From: Muribaculum caecicola
Lineage (GTDB): Bacteria; Bacteroidota; Bacteroidia; Bacteroidales; Muribaculaceae
DNA length: 33,843 bases
Assembly (NCBI GenBank): GCA_004801635.1
Contig: SSTG01000007.1
Coordinates: forward strand, 1 to 33,843
Direction of reading: 5' to 3'
The notes under the pieces are model-generated. The model was not told the DNA's origin, made no database searches, and saw nothing but the letters and a program-made list of their open reading frames with translations. Positions within the stretch are counted from its first letter, which is position 1; each line of letters opens with the position of its first letter. The position numbers and the translations under genes are program-made. Below, piece after piece: positions 16,382-24,344 of the stretch.

Positions 16382-18223
16382 ATGTTAGACAAAGCCGAAG
16401 TAAAGACATTAGACAAGGTGGTTGTCCGGTTTTCGGGCGATTCCGGCGACGGGATGCAGCTGGCCGGAAACATCTTTACAAATGTATCAGCCGGGGTTGG
16501 GAACCAGGTTTCCACATTTCCGGATTATCCAGCAGAGGTAAGGGCACCGCAGGGCTCGCTGAGCGGTGTGTCAGGTTTTCAAGTGCATATCGGGGTAGGG
16601 GTTCATACTCCGGGCGACAAGGCCGATGTGCTGCTTGCAATGAACCCGGCAGCGCTTAAGCAGAATGTGCGCCACCTGAAGCCAGGCGGAATTGTAATAG
16701 TAGATATTGATTCTTTTAAGGAAGCGGATTTAAAGAAGGCATTGTTTGCCACGTCAGACCCTTACAAGGAACTAGGCCTTAACGCGCAGGTGCTGGAAGT
16801 GCCTGTTACGACAATGACAAAGGCCGCGCTTCAGGATTCGGGACTGGACAACAAGGCTATGCTCAAATGTCGCAATATATTTGCACTTGGTCTTGTTTGT
16901 TGGTTGGTTGACCGCCCGTTGGAACAGGCAATACACCACTTGCAAAACAAATTTGCCAAAAAGCCAGCCGTTTTCGAGGCTAACGCAAAGGTTATACGCG
17001 CTGGATACGATTATGGCGCTAACACACACTCGTCGGTGTCAACCTACCGCATACAATCGGAGGAGGTTCGTCAGGGTTACTATACAGATATTAATGGCAA
17101 TACGGCAATTTCGTGGGGTTTGATAATGGCTTCGGAAAAATCCGGGCGGCCGTTGTTTCTGGGCAGTTATCCGATTACGCCGGCAACCGACATACTGCAC
17201 GAGTTGGCCAAGCGCAAGGATCTTGGTGTGAAAGCTGTTCAGATGGAGGACGAGATAGCCGGTGTATGTTCGGCAATAGGTGCGTCGTTTGCCGGTGCAC
17301 TGGCTGTAACATCAACTTCCGGGCCGGGTCTGGCATTAAAGAGCGAGGGTATAGGCCTGGCGGTTATGGCTGAACTTCCGCTGGTGGTCGTAGACGTTCA
17401 ACGTGGTGGGCCTTCTACCGGTTTGCCTACCAAGACCGAACAAACCGACCTTATGCAGGCTCTTTACGGCCGCAATGGCGAATCGCCTGTAGTAGTGGTT
17501 GCCCCAGCTTCTCCGACAGACTGTTTTACAATGGCATTTGAGGCTTCGCGCATTGCCATAGAACACATGACCCCGGTAATACTGCTTTCAGATGCGTTTA
17601 TAGGTAACGGTTCGTCGGCCTGGCGTGTGCCTGAGGTAGACGAGTATCCCGAAATACATCCTAGATATGTTCCCGACGAACTGAAAGATACGTGGCGTCC
17701 GTATCAGCGCGATCCACAGACCCAGGCACGTTATTGGGCTATACCCGGCACACCGGGACTGATGCACCGCCTTGGTGGCCTTGAAAAGGATTTTACTACC
17801 GGAAACCTGAGTATAGATCCCGTGAATCATGAACACATGGTCAGGGTTAGGCAAGAAAAAGTGGAACGTATTGCCGATGATATACCGCTGTTAGAAGTTG
17901 GATGCTGCCCTGATGCCGACACCTTGTTGATTGGATGGGGCGGAACTTACGGCCATCTGCGTACGGCTGCCGAGCAGCTTTGCCGGGAAGGCGTGGAAGT
18001 TGCCTTTGCCCATTTCCGCTATATTAACCCGTTGCCGGCAAACACGCTTGAGGTGCTTTCTCGCTATAAGCGCGTTATTTGTGCCGAACTTAATACCGGA
18101 ATGTTTGCCGACTATCTGCAAAGTCGTTTCTCGCCGTTGCAGGTTGAGCGTATAAACAAGGTTCAAGGTCAGCCGTTCCTTGTGCAGGAGGTGGTTGACG
18201 GAGTGAAAAATTTAATAAAGTAA
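16382..18223 (+). CDS. korA: 2-oxoglutarate:ferredoxin oxidoreductase, alpha subunit with fused gamma domain (KorA)
   Basis: With KorB it interconverts 2-oxoglutarate and succinyl-CoA plus CO2 using ferredoxin, replacing the NAD-linked dehydrogenase in anaerobes. The 613-residue chain carries an N-terminal gamma domain (about 10-190, starting VVRFSGDSGDGMQLAGNIF), then the pyrimidine-binding alpha domain (GSYPITPATDILHELAK, AVQMEDEIAGVCSAIGASFAG and TSTSGPGLALKSEGIGLA). A transketolase C-like domain closes the protein. It starts about 105 nt after a strong promoter and is 12 bp from korB. A related 2-oxoacid substrate (2-ketoisovalerate or pyruvate) cannot be fully excluded; the two-subunit layout favours KorAB. 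Confidence 0.92.
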   Translation: MLDKAEVKTLDKVVVRFSGDSGDGMQLAGNIFTNVSAGVGNQVSTFPDYPAEVRAPQGSLSGVSGFQVHIGVGVHTPGDKADVLLAMNPAALKQNVRHLKPGGIVIVDIDSFKEADLKKALFATSDPYKELGLNAQVLEVPVTTMTKAALQDSGLDNKAMLKCRNIFALGLVCWLVDRPLEQAIHHLQNKFAKKPAVFEANAKVIRAGYDYGANTHSSVSTYRIQSEEVRQGYYTDINGNTAISWGLIMASEKSGRPLFLGSYPITPATDILHELAKRKDLGVKAVQMEDEIAGVCSAIGASFAGALAVTSTSGPGLALKSEGIGLAVMAELPLVVVDVQRGGPSTGLPTKTEQTDLMQALYGRNGESPVVVVAPASPTDCFTMAFEASRIAIEHMTPVILLSDAFIGNGSSAWRVPEVDEYPEIHPRYVPDELKDTWRPYQRDPQTQARYWAIPGTPGLMHRLGGLEKDFTTGNLSIDPVNHEHMVRVRQEKVERIADDIPLLEVGCCPDADTLLIGWGGTYGHLRTAAEQLCREGVEVAFAHFRYINPLPANTLEVLSRYKRVICAELNTGMFADYLQSRFSPLQVERINKVQGQPFLVQEVVDGVKNLIK

Positions 18224-18235
18224 ACAGAAGTGACA

Positions 18236-19249
18236 ATGGACTGCAAACAATATACAGCCGCTGAATATAAAAGCGACCAGCCGGTGCGCTGGTGTCCCGG
18301 TTGCGGCGACCACGCAATTCTTAACGTTCTCCATAAGGCCATGGCAACAACAGGGGTTCCGCCCCACCAGACTGCGGTTATTTCCGGTATAGGATGCTCG
18401 TCAAGGCTTCCGTATTATATGAATGCCTATGGGTTCCATACTATTCATGGCCGTGCTGCCGCAGTGGCGACAGGCTTCAAACTTGCCAATCCGCAAATGA
18501 CGGTGTGGCAGGTGTCGGGCGACGGTGACGGCCTTGCAATTGGCGGAAACCACTTTATTCATGCCGTGCGCCGCAATATAGATATTAACCTGCTGCTGTT
18601 CAACAATAAGATTTACGGACTTACCAAGGGTCAGTATTCTCCTACGTCTGACCGCGGATTTGTCAGCAAGTCGTCGCCTTACGGCACTACGGAGGACCCG
18701 TTTATTCCGGCTGAGCTAGTGTTCGGTTCGAGAGGCAATTTCTTTGCCCGTTCAATCGACGTTGACCTGCCTGTGGCTCAGGAAGTGCTTGTGGCGGCTG
18801 CGCGCCATCGTGGCACATCGGTTGTGGAAATGCTTCAGAACTGCGTTATTTTTAACAACGGAATACACAATTATATAACCGACCGCGAGTTCCGGGCAGA
18901 ACGTACAATACATCTTGTGCATGGCCAAAAAATGCTTTTTGGTGCTAACAATGAAAAAGGACTTGTACGTGACGGATTTCTTTTAAAGGCTGTCACCGTT
19001 GGTCAGGACGGATATACTGTTGACGATGTTCTTGTGCATGATGCACACACACAGTCTAATTTCCTCCATCAGCAGCTTGCAATGATGGACGGGCATGACC
19101 TGCCGTTGGCAGTTGGTGTGATTCGCGATGTAGAAAGCCCGGTTTATAACGAAGCCGTAGAGCAACAGATTGCCGATGTACGCGCCAAAAAGGGCTTCAG
19201 CACCCTGCGCGACATGGTTCTTGCCGGTGAACACTGGGAAGTGAAATAA
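18236..19249 (+). CDS. korB: 2-oxoglutarate:ferredoxin oxidoreductase, beta subunit (KorB)
   Basis: Thiamine-diphosphate and iron-sulfur subunit of the KorAB complex, 337 residues. The N-terminal WCPGCGDHAIL (Cys20 and Cys23) supplies cluster cysteines. The thiamine-diphosphate and magnesium motif is GDGDGLAIGGNHF followed by LLLFNNKIYGLTKGQ. The ATG at 18236 was preferred over a GTG two codons upstream; it lies 12 bp after the korA stop. A rho-independent terminator follows 21 bp after the stop, so korA-korB form a two-gene operon. No ferredoxin gene is adjacent. Confidence 0.92.
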   Translation: MDCKQYTAAEYKSDQPVRWCPGCGDHAILNVLHKAMATTGVPPHQTAVISGIGCSSRLPYYMNAYGFHTIHGRAAAVATGFKLANPQMTVWQVSGDGDGLAIGGNHFIHAVRRNIDINLLLFNNKIYGLTKGQYSPTSDRGFVSKSSPYGTTEDPFIPAELVFGSRGNFFARSIDVDLPVAQEVLVAAARHRGTSVVEMLQNCVIFNNGIHNYITDREFRAERTIHLVHGQKMLFGANNEKGLVRDGFLLKAVTVGQDGYTVDDVLVHDAHTQSNFLHQQLAMMDGHDLPLAVGVIRDVESPVYNEAVEQQIADVRAKKGFSTLRDMVLAGEHWEVK

Positions 19250-19270
19250 GCAGCTGTATTGAAACCGGAC

Positions 19271-19310
19271 AAGGCTGTATGTTTTTTGACATGCAGCCTT
19301 TATTTTTATG
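19271..19310 (+). terminator. Rho-independent terminator of korAB
   Basis: Arms 19271-19281 and 19290-19300 pair over 11 bp with one G-T wobble around an 8-nt loop, followed by TATTTTTAT. It separates korB from the convergent lrgB, whose stop is at 19311. Confidence 0.8.
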
Positions 19311-20006
19311 TCAGTATCCGCAGACAGACAATATGGTAGGGGTCAGCAGCGCCGTTAACACACCGTTGAGCGTTAACCCGAGTGATGCCCATGCGCCATA
19401 GCGGTTGCCTCCGTTGTCTATGGCAAACGTGGTGCCTACGGCATGTGCGGCCGTGCCCATCGACAGGCTGCTGGCCATTGGGCTGTGTATGCCCGTCATG
19501 CGCATTATGCGGAATCCTGTCATTCCGCCAAAAATACCTACGCATATAACTACGGCGGCTGTAAGAGGCGGAATTCCGCCTACGGTCTGGGTTATTTCTA
19601 TGGCTATGGGCGTGGTTACTGATTTTGCTGCCAGGGAAATTACAACTTCGCGCGTGGCACCAAGTGCGTCTGCAATCAGCACAACCGATACTATTCCGGC
19701 AACGCAGCCGGCAAGTTCGGCCGCAATTACCGGCAGAAGTTGTTTGCGTATGGTTGACAGTTGCTTGTATAGGGGCACGCCGAGAGCTACAACCGCAGGT
19801 TTAAGCCAAAATTCAATGTATGCTCCTCCTTCTTTGTAGTCTTCGTAAGGTATGCCTGCGGCGAGCAGTATGGCTATTAAAACTATTATTGATATGAGTA
19901 TGGGGTTTAGAAGCGCAATTCCTGTCTTGCGGTAGATGTATCGGGCAGAAACATACACTAGAAATGTTGCGGCAATTAGTATGCTACTGTTTTGGAATAG
20001 TGACAT
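19311..20006 (-). CDS. lrgB: LrgB-family membrane protein
   Basis: Multi-pass inner-membrane protein of the LrgB/CidB family, which works with LrgA in holin-like control of murein hydrolases and, in some bacteria, pyruvate or organic-acid transport. It has 231 residues and several hydrophobic helices. Family-typical stretches are FWLKPAVVALGVPLYKQL, ISLAAKSVTTPIAIEI and SMGTAAHAVGTTFA. The start overlaps the end of lrgA by 23 bp, so the pair is translationally coupled. It converges with korB. The function in Bacteroidota is not well established, so transport versus lysis control stays open. Confidence 0.9.
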   Translation of the reverse strand: MSLFQNSSILIAATFLVYVSARYIYRKTGIALLNPILISIIVLIAILLAAGIPYEDYKEGGAYIEFWLKPAVVALGVPLYKQLSTIRKQLLPVIAAELAGCVAGIVSVVLIADALGATREVVISLAAKSVTTPIAIEITQTVGGIPPLTAAVVICVGIFGGMTGFRIMRMTGIHSPMASSLSMGTAAHAVGTTFAIDNGGNRYGAWASLGLTLNGVLTALLTPTILSVCGY

Positions 20007-20352
20007 GGCGTGAAATACGTTTTCTTAGGTATTGGTGAACCAGGCCTGTTACCCATAGGACAACGAGGGTGCTTGCTGTAGAGGCGGCTACTATGGGCAT
20101 CCACTGGGCGCGCAAAATATCGAAGTAGTGCATAAGGCTGACTCCGGCAGGGATAAAGAAAAATCCCAGATTGGATGTGAGAAATTCGGCTACACCGCTT
20201 ACCCAGCGTAGTTTTACAACTTTGTATTGTAATGCGGCCGTGAGGCACAGCATGCCTATTATGCTTGAAGGAATAGGTATGCCGGTGGCCCATACAATAA
20301 CCTCGCCTATGGCAAGAAATAAAAAGATAATTGCTATCTGGACGATAACCAT
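19984..20352 (-). CDS. lrgA: LrgA/CidA-family holin-like protein
   Basis: Small inner-membrane protein (122 residues) with about four helices, of the LrgA/CidA family. The conserved IPIPSSIIGMLCL segment and the SNLGFFFIPAGVSLM stretch identify it. The ATG at 20352 is chosen over a TTG 23 codons upstream, because that extension is not family-like and would start inside the T-run and hairpin of the tsf terminator. It overlaps lrgB by 23 bp. A promoter-like TAACTTTA box lies about 40 bp upstream. Confidence 0.88.
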   Translation of the reverse strand: MVIVQIAIIFLFLAIGEVIVWATGIPIPSSIIGMLCLTAALQYKVVKLRWVSGVAEFLTSNLGFFFIPAGVSLMHYFDILRAQWMPIVAASTASTLVVLWVTGLVHQYLRKRISRHVTIPKQ

Positions 20353-20390
20353 GATGTTAAGTGAATTAGTAGGCTGTGAGTTTGGACCGG

Positions 20391-20422
20391 TAAAGTTATA
20401 TAAAAGAGTATAAAAAAACAAC
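20391..20422 (-). promoter_or_regulatory. Probable lrgAB promoter
   Basis: On the minus strand GTTG (20422-20419) and TAACTTTA (20398-20391) are spaced by 20 bp, a near match to the Bacteroidota consensus. The upstream box overlaps the first base of the tsf terminator stem, and the spacer contains its T-run. This supports the lrgA start at 20352 with a leader of about 35 nt. Confidence 0.5.
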
Positions 20423-20450
20423 CCTGTACAAACATATATCTGTACAGGGT
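20411..20450 (-). terminator. Rho-independent terminator of rpsB-tsf
   Basis: Perfect 10-bp arms ACCCTGTACA/TGTACAGGGT (20421-20430 and 20441-20450) are followed on the minus strand by TG and seven T. It lies 36 bp after the tsf stop. Confidence 0.88.
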
Positions 20451-20485
20451 CGAGCTATTGAAAGGTTGTTATGACTATCTGTTTT

Positions 20486-21478
20486 TTAGTCCTGATTGAG
20501 GTTGACACGTTTGAAGTCAACGGCAACAAGGCCTTTCTGTGTTTGTTCCAGGAACTGTCCTACAGTGATTTTGCTATCTTGAACATATTCCTGTTCCATG
20601 AGGCAGCTTTCTTTGAAGAACTTGTTCAGACGGCCGTTGGCTATGTTCTGAATCATTGCTTCGGGCAGGTTTGCTGCTTTTGCTTCGGCTGTCTCTTTCA
20701 TTATCTGACGGCCCTTTGCAGCATCGTCTTCTGTAATCCAGCCTTTGGATATATTTGACTCGATGTGGTCGTCTGTATCGAAGTGGTTGGGGTTTAGTCC
20801 GGCCTTCTTAAGGGCGGCTTCAACGGCTTTCTTAACCTGTTCCTGTTTGGTCTTTTCAACAGCAACGGCTATTTCCTGGTCGATAGTTGCCTGGGGAACA
20901 TCGTTGCGGCTGCAAGCTACAGGGTTCATTGATGCTATCTGCATGCAGATTTCGCGGCCAACCTGTGCGTCAACACCGGGTTGGTTGAAACCAACAATAG
21001 CAGCCAGCTTATTATTAAAGTGGTTATATGCGGCTGTAGAAGGAGCTTCAACTACTTCATAAGCGCCTATTTCGGTCTTTTCGCCTGTTTTGCCTGATTC
21101 TTCTGTTACGAGTTCGGCAACTGTGCGTCCGTCAACAGTAAGGGCCTTTAGGTCGTCGGCTGTTTTACAACGGTTGGCTACGGCCAGTTCTAGCAACTGT
21201 TTGGCGAGGTTTACAAAGCCTTCGTTTTTAGCAACGAAGTCTGTTTCGCAGTTAAGGGCAAGTATGGCTGCGAAATTACCTTCGTTTTTCGAAAGTACGC
21301 AACCTTCTGCTGCATTGCGGTCTTCACGCTTTGCTGCTACGGCTTGTCCTTTTTTGCGAAGAATTTCAACAGCTGCCTCTATATCGCCGTTGGTTTCGGC
21401 AAGAGCTTTTTTGCAGTCCATCAAACCTGCGCTTGTCAAGTGGCGCAGCTTTGTGATATCTGCCATTGTTACTGCCAT
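20486..21478 (-). CDS. tsf: Elongation factor Ts
   Basis: Guanine-nucleotide exchange factor that regenerates EF-Tu-GTP. The 330-residue product has the N-terminal UBA-like domain with KLRHLTSAGLMDCKKAL (residues 9-25) and the core LNCETDFVAKNEGFV near 75-90 that contacts EF-Tu. The longer C-terminal half is typical of non-coccal EF-Ts. It follows rpsB by 60 bp, the nearly universal rpsB-tsf pairing, and ends at a strong terminator. Confidence 0.97.
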   Translation of the reverse strand: MAVTMADITKLRHLTSAGLMDCKKALAETNGDIEAAVEILRKKGQAVAAKREDRNAAEGCVLSKNEGNFAAILALNCETDFVAKNEGFVNLAKQLLELAVANRCKTADDLKALTVDGRTVAELVTEESGKTGEKTEIGAYEVVEAPSTAAYNHFNNKLAAIVGFNQPGVDAQVGREICMQIASMNPVACSRNDVPQATIDQEIAVAVEKTKQEQVKKAVEAALKKAGLNPNHFDTDDHIESNISKGWITEDDAAKGRQIMKETAEAKAANLPEAMIQNIANGRLNKFFKESCLMEQEYVQDSKITVGQFLEQTQKGLVAVDFKRVNLNQD

Positions 21479-21538
21479 ATCTGTAATAAATTTTGAGTTA
21501 ATAAATTGATTTGAGGAGAGTGGGGTGCCTTACGAAAA

Positions 21539-22366
21539 TTATTCGGCAGGAGCTTCTTCTGTAGCAGGTGTTTCTTCTGCTTCGGCAGCTGGAGCCTGTT
21601 CTTCGTTGCGGCGGCTTACGCGGCGACGGCCACGGGGAGCTGCAGCAGCTTCTTCCGGTTCCTGGTCTATTTTTTCAACCTTGCGTTCTTCGAGGCCTTC
21701 TGCCATAGCGGCAACAAGGGTGTCGAGAACTATTTCGATTGACTTTGACGCATCGTCGTTTGCCGGTATTACGAAATCAATGTTCGAGGGGTCGGAGTTT
21801 GTGTCGACCATTGCGAATACGGGAATTCCCAGACGTACGGCTTCGGCAACGGCGATGTGCTCCTTCATAACGTCAACTACGAAAAGTGCCGATGGGAGAC
21901 GGTTAAGGTCGGCTATTGAACCAAGGTTCTTTTCCAGTTTTGCACGTTGGCGGCTGATTTGAAGGCGTTCGCGCTTTGACAGGTTGTCGAATGTGCCGTC
22001 TTTTGTCATCTTGTCGATGGTTGTCATTTTCTTGACAGCCTTGCGGATGGTGGGGAAGTTGGTAAGCATACCGCCGGGCCAGCGTTCGATAACGTATGGC
22101 ATTCCTATTTGCGATGCTTTGTCGGCAACAACTTGCTTTGCCTGCTTTTTGGTGGCAACAAAGAGTACTTTTTTGCCTGATTTTGCTATGCTCTTGAGTG
22201 CGGCAGCAGCTTCGTCAAGCTTTACTGCCGTCTTGTTGAGATCGAGTATGTGGATACCGTTGCGCTCCATGAATATGTAAGGAGCCATTGCAGGATTCCA
22301 TTTTCTTTTGAGGTGGCCAAAGTGGCATCCTGCTTCGAGGAGTTGTTCAAATGTTGGTGTTGACAT
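21539..22366 (-). CDS. rpsB: 30S ribosomal protein S2
   Basis: Ribosomal protein S2, 275 residues against about 241 in E. coli. The N-terminal LLEAGCHFGHLKRKWNPAM, the IHILDLNKTAV segment, the ERWPGGMLTNF stretch and FVIPANDDASKSI are diagnostic. The final 45 or so residues form a low-complexity tail of Ala, Glu and Arg (for example APRGRRRVSRRNEEQAPA) that is not part of the S2 fold. The 163-bp region before the gene holds inverted repeats that could be a terminator for rpsI or an autoregulatory leader. Confidence 0.97.
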   Translation of the reverse strand: MSTPTFEQLLEAGCHFGHLKRKWNPAMAPYIFMERNGIHILDLNKTAVKLDEAAAALKSIAKSGKKVLFVATKKQAKQVVADKASQIGMPYVIERWPGGMLTNFPTIRKAVKKMTTIDKMTKDGTFDNLSKRERLQISRQRAKLEKNLGSIADLNRLPSALFVVDVMKEHIAVAEAVRLGIPVFAMVDTNSDPSNIDFVIPANDDASKSIEIVLDTLVAAMAEGLEERKVEKIDQEPEEAAAAPRGRRRVSRRNEEQAPAAEAEETPATEEAPAE

Positions 22367-22401
22367 TTTTGTTTTGTTGTTTACGTTCTTTTGTTTAAAA
22401 C

Positions 22402-22437
22402 AACCTGGGGGTAGGGAACGTGTCCATCGCCCGGGTT
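22402..22437 (-). terminator. Hairpin between rpsI and rpsB, terminator or leader element
   Basis: Arms 22402-22409 and 22430-22437 pair over 8 bp with one wobble around a 20-nt loop; TTGTTTTAAAC follows on the minus strand. It lies 36 bp before the rpsB ATG, so it may belong to the rpsB leader rather than ending rpsI. A second inverted repeat (TTCCTGA/TCAGGAA, 22464-22470 and 22500-22506) lies between it and rpsI. Confidence 0.4.
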
Positions 22438-22529
22438 TAGATACTAAACACTTTATATTGTGCTTCCTGAGGTTTGCTGTCGTTTATGCGGCATGCATTT
22501 CAGGAAAATACAAATCAGCAAGGTTCCGA

Positions 22530-22916
22530 TTAACGTTTCGAGAACTGGAAGCGTTTGCGTGCTTTGGGCTGACCTGGTTTCTTACGCTCTACAACGCGTG
22601 GGTCGCGGGTCATGAAGCCTTCTGAACGAAGTGCCGGTTTGTCTTCGGGGTTAATCTTTACAAGTGCCCTGGCAATTGCAAGTCGGAGTGCTTCTGCCTG
22701 TCCTTTGTAACCACCACCTACAAGGTTTACCTTGATGTCGTATTTGCCTGCGGCTTCAAGCTTGTTAAGGGGCTGTTTAACTATGAATTGAAGTATCGAC
22801 GATGGAAAATACACGTCGAGAGGGCGTTTGTTGATAGTGATAACGCCTGAGCCTTCGCCCATTATCACGCGGGCTATGGCGGCCTTGCGGCGGCCTACTG
22901 CATTTACCTTTTCCAT
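22530..22916 (-). CDS. rpsI: 30S ribosomal protein S9
   Basis: Ribosomal protein S9, 128 residues, normal size. It has VGRRKAAIARV at the N-terminus, a central GGGYKGQAEALRLAIARAL and the conserved C-terminal tail ending KARKRFQFSKR, which reaches the P-site tRNA. The gene starts 5 bp after the rplM stop, the standard rplM-rpsI pairing. Confidence 0.97.
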   Translation of the reverse strand: MEKVNAVGRRKAAIARVIMGEGSGVITINKRPLDVYFPSSILQFIVKQPLNKLEAAGKYDIKVNLVGGGYKGQAEALRLAIARALVKINPEDKPALRSEGFMTRDPRVVERKKPGQPKARKRFQFSKR

Positions 22917-22921
22917 ACTTC

Positions 22922-23401
22922 TTATTTGATGGTGTTAATATCGATTACTTTGGGGTTCTGGGCTGCATGCGGATGTTCCGGACCATTGTAAACGTGCATG
23001 TTTTCAATGATTTTACGTCCGAGGCGGTTTTTGGGGAGCATGCCTTTTACAACTTTTATAAACAAGGGGTTGATGCCTGCCTTCATGTGCTTGTTGAATG
23101 ATTTTGCCTGAAGTGTTGCAGGTGTTGAAACGCGCTGTCCGCCGGGATATCCGGTGTAACGGAGATATTCGCGTCCGTCCCATTTGTTGCCAGTAAGGCG
23201 TACCTTGTCGGCGTTGACGATGATAACGTTGTCGCCGCATTCAACGAAGGGTGAGAATGTCGGCTTGTTCTTTCCCCGAAGAATCAGGGCTACAACGGAG
23301 CAGAGACGGCCAAGGGGCTGGTCGGTTGCATCGATAACCACCCATTCGTGGTTGATGCTCTGCGCGTTGGGCATTGAGGTTCTGTAGCTAATTGTATCCA
23401 C
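22922..23401 (-). CDS. rplM: 50S ribosomal protein L13
   Basis: Ribosomal protein L13, 159 residues. Diagnostic parts are EWVVIDATDQPLGRLCSVVA, GDNVIIVNADKVRLTGNKW, YTGYPGGQR and VKGMLPKNRLGRK. The start is a GTG at 23401; the N-terminal MDTISYRT matches Bacteroidota L13 as I recall it, and the next ATG ten codons in would remove this conserved part. A strong promoter lies about 110 bp upstream, leaving a structured leader of roughly 105 nt. Confidence 0.96.
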   Translation of the reverse strand: MDTISYRTSMPNAQSINHEWVVIDATDQPLGRLCSVVALILRGKNKPTFSPFVECGDNVIIVNADKVRLTGNKWDGREYLRYTGYPGGQRVSTPATLQAKSFNKHMKAGINPLFIKVVKGMLPKNRLGRKIIENMHVYNGPEHPHAAQNPKVIDINTIK

Positions 23402-23508
23402 GTTAATTGTTTGATTGATAAATTAATAAATTGACCATGCTGGTTCTGATGTTCGGCCAAAAACAGCAGAATGCATTATGTCAGGCCATTAATTTGGACA
23501 TAATCGGT
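23402..23508 (-). promoter_or_regulatory. Structured 5' leader of rplM-rpsI, possible autoregulatory RNA
   Basis: The transcript from the promoter at 23512-23542 would begin near 23508. Close to its 5' end, ATTATGTC and GACATAAT (23497-23504 and 23475-23482) pair perfectly over 8 bp around a 14-nt loop, followed by a possible TGCTG/CAGCA stem. Leaders of L13 operons are autoregulatory in other phyla; assignment to a known family was not possible by eye. Confidence 0.45.
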
Positions 23509-23511
23509 GTG

Positions 23512-23542
23512 CAAAGGTACGATATTTTTGCCTCGCGACAAA
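23512..23542 (-). promoter_or_regulatory. rplM-rpsI promoter (Bacteroidota type)
   Basis: On the minus strand TTTG (23542-23539), a 19-bp spacer and TACCTTTG (23519-23512) match the sigma-ABfr consensus fully. It is one of the best promoters in the window, as expected for a ribosomal operon. Confidence 0.8.
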
Positions 23543-23675
23543 ATGTTTTTATATATAATTAACAAAAACGGGATTATGTTGGCCAAATGTTGTAATGAAA
23601 TTAGGCCAAACATCGGAATTGATTTTATGGATTTGGATTGATATATTCAATGAGTTATGATAATTTAGAAACATT

Positions 23676-23725
23676 AAAAACAGAAACACGGCTGTCCGTA
23701 CTATAATCGGTACGGGCAGCCGTGT
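23676..23725 (-). terminator. Terminator of the PepSY-like lipoprotein gene
   Basis: Arms 23686-23701 and 23710-23725 pair over 16 bp with one wobble around an 8-nt loop; TTTCTGTTTTTAA follows on the minus strand. It begins 26 bp after the stop of the lipoprotein gene. The rest of the 349-bp gap before rplM holds the rplM promoter and leader and an AT-rich stretch with no gene seen. Confidence 0.75.
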
Positions 23726-23750
23726 TGCTGTTTTATATCAGGGTTGTGTT

Positions 23751-24260
23751 TTATATGACAGTTTCGGGCCTTATGTCGGGTGCCGAGTCAGAAGGTATTG
23801 CTTTCAACTGCTGGCCAGATGTGTTGTAGAACACGTCCATGTCGGGTTCGCCCTGTTTTTCTACCTCGAAAACATAGAATTCGTTATTGAGTTGCTTGTA
23901 GTGCTTTATGTCGTCAATCCGCCATGTGCCGTATTCGCTTTGGGCAAATGCAGCCGATACGGCGTTGTCGGGTACAAGGAACACGTTTTTACCGTAGTCG
24001 AGTTCTGTCATAACGCATTTGGCCGACTGGTCGTACCAGATGTCGTATTCCACTGCGTTTATGACAAATTCGGCAACGCGGTATTTGCCTTTTCTCTCCC
24101 ATTCTACATTTTTTGCGTCGGGATATTGCTGTTTCAGTGCGGCTTCGAACTCTGATGGTACGTTTGCATGGTTGTCGTCATCATCGCATGCTACGAGGCC
24201 GAACGAAAAACTGGTCAGCATAAGGAATGCTGCTAGTATTGATTTGATTTTTGATTTCAT
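23751..24260 (-). CDS. PepSY-like (DUF2874) lipoprotein
   Basis: A 169-residue exported protein. The signal peptide ends in a lipobox (FGLVACDDDD, Cys at 25), so it is probably lipid-anchored; the aspartates right after the Cys resemble the Bacteroidota surface-lipoprotein export signal. The mature part contains two copies of a PepSY-like repeat: YPDAKNVEWERKGKYRVAEF with VEYDIWYDQSAKCVMTELDY, and then a second, more diverged copy ending in MDVFYNTSGQQLKAI. This family is abundant in Bacteroidota and thought to bind ligands or inhibit proteases; no function is known. It has its own terminator, and the IS remnant lies upstream. Confidence 0.82.
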   Translation of the reverse strand: MKSKIKSILAAFLMLTSFSFGLVACDDDDNHANVPSEFEAALKQQYPDAKNVEWERKGKYRVAEFVINAVEYDIWYDQSAKCVMTELDYGKNVFLVPDNAVSAAFAQSEYGTWRIDDIKHYKQLNNEFYVFEVEKQGEPDMDVFYNTSGQQLKAIPSDSAPDIRPETVI

Positions 24261-24344
24261 TATAAATTTGTTTAAAATAATTGTTATTTGTCTGTTGGTT
24301 TAAACAGCTGTTTGGGCCTTATTGTTCGCAATGGGTTTTTGGAA

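Noticed and set aside
20353..20421. N-terminal extension of LrgA from TTG 20421
   Set aside because: It would begin at the T-run and foot of the tsf terminator hairpin, and the 23 extra residues are not family-like.
23576..23610. Repeated GGCCAAA motifs between the rplM promoter and the lipoprotein terminator
   Set aside because: The ATGTTGGCC / GGCCAAACAT symmetry is imperfect, short and in AT-rich DNA; no gene or promoter alignment gives it meaning.
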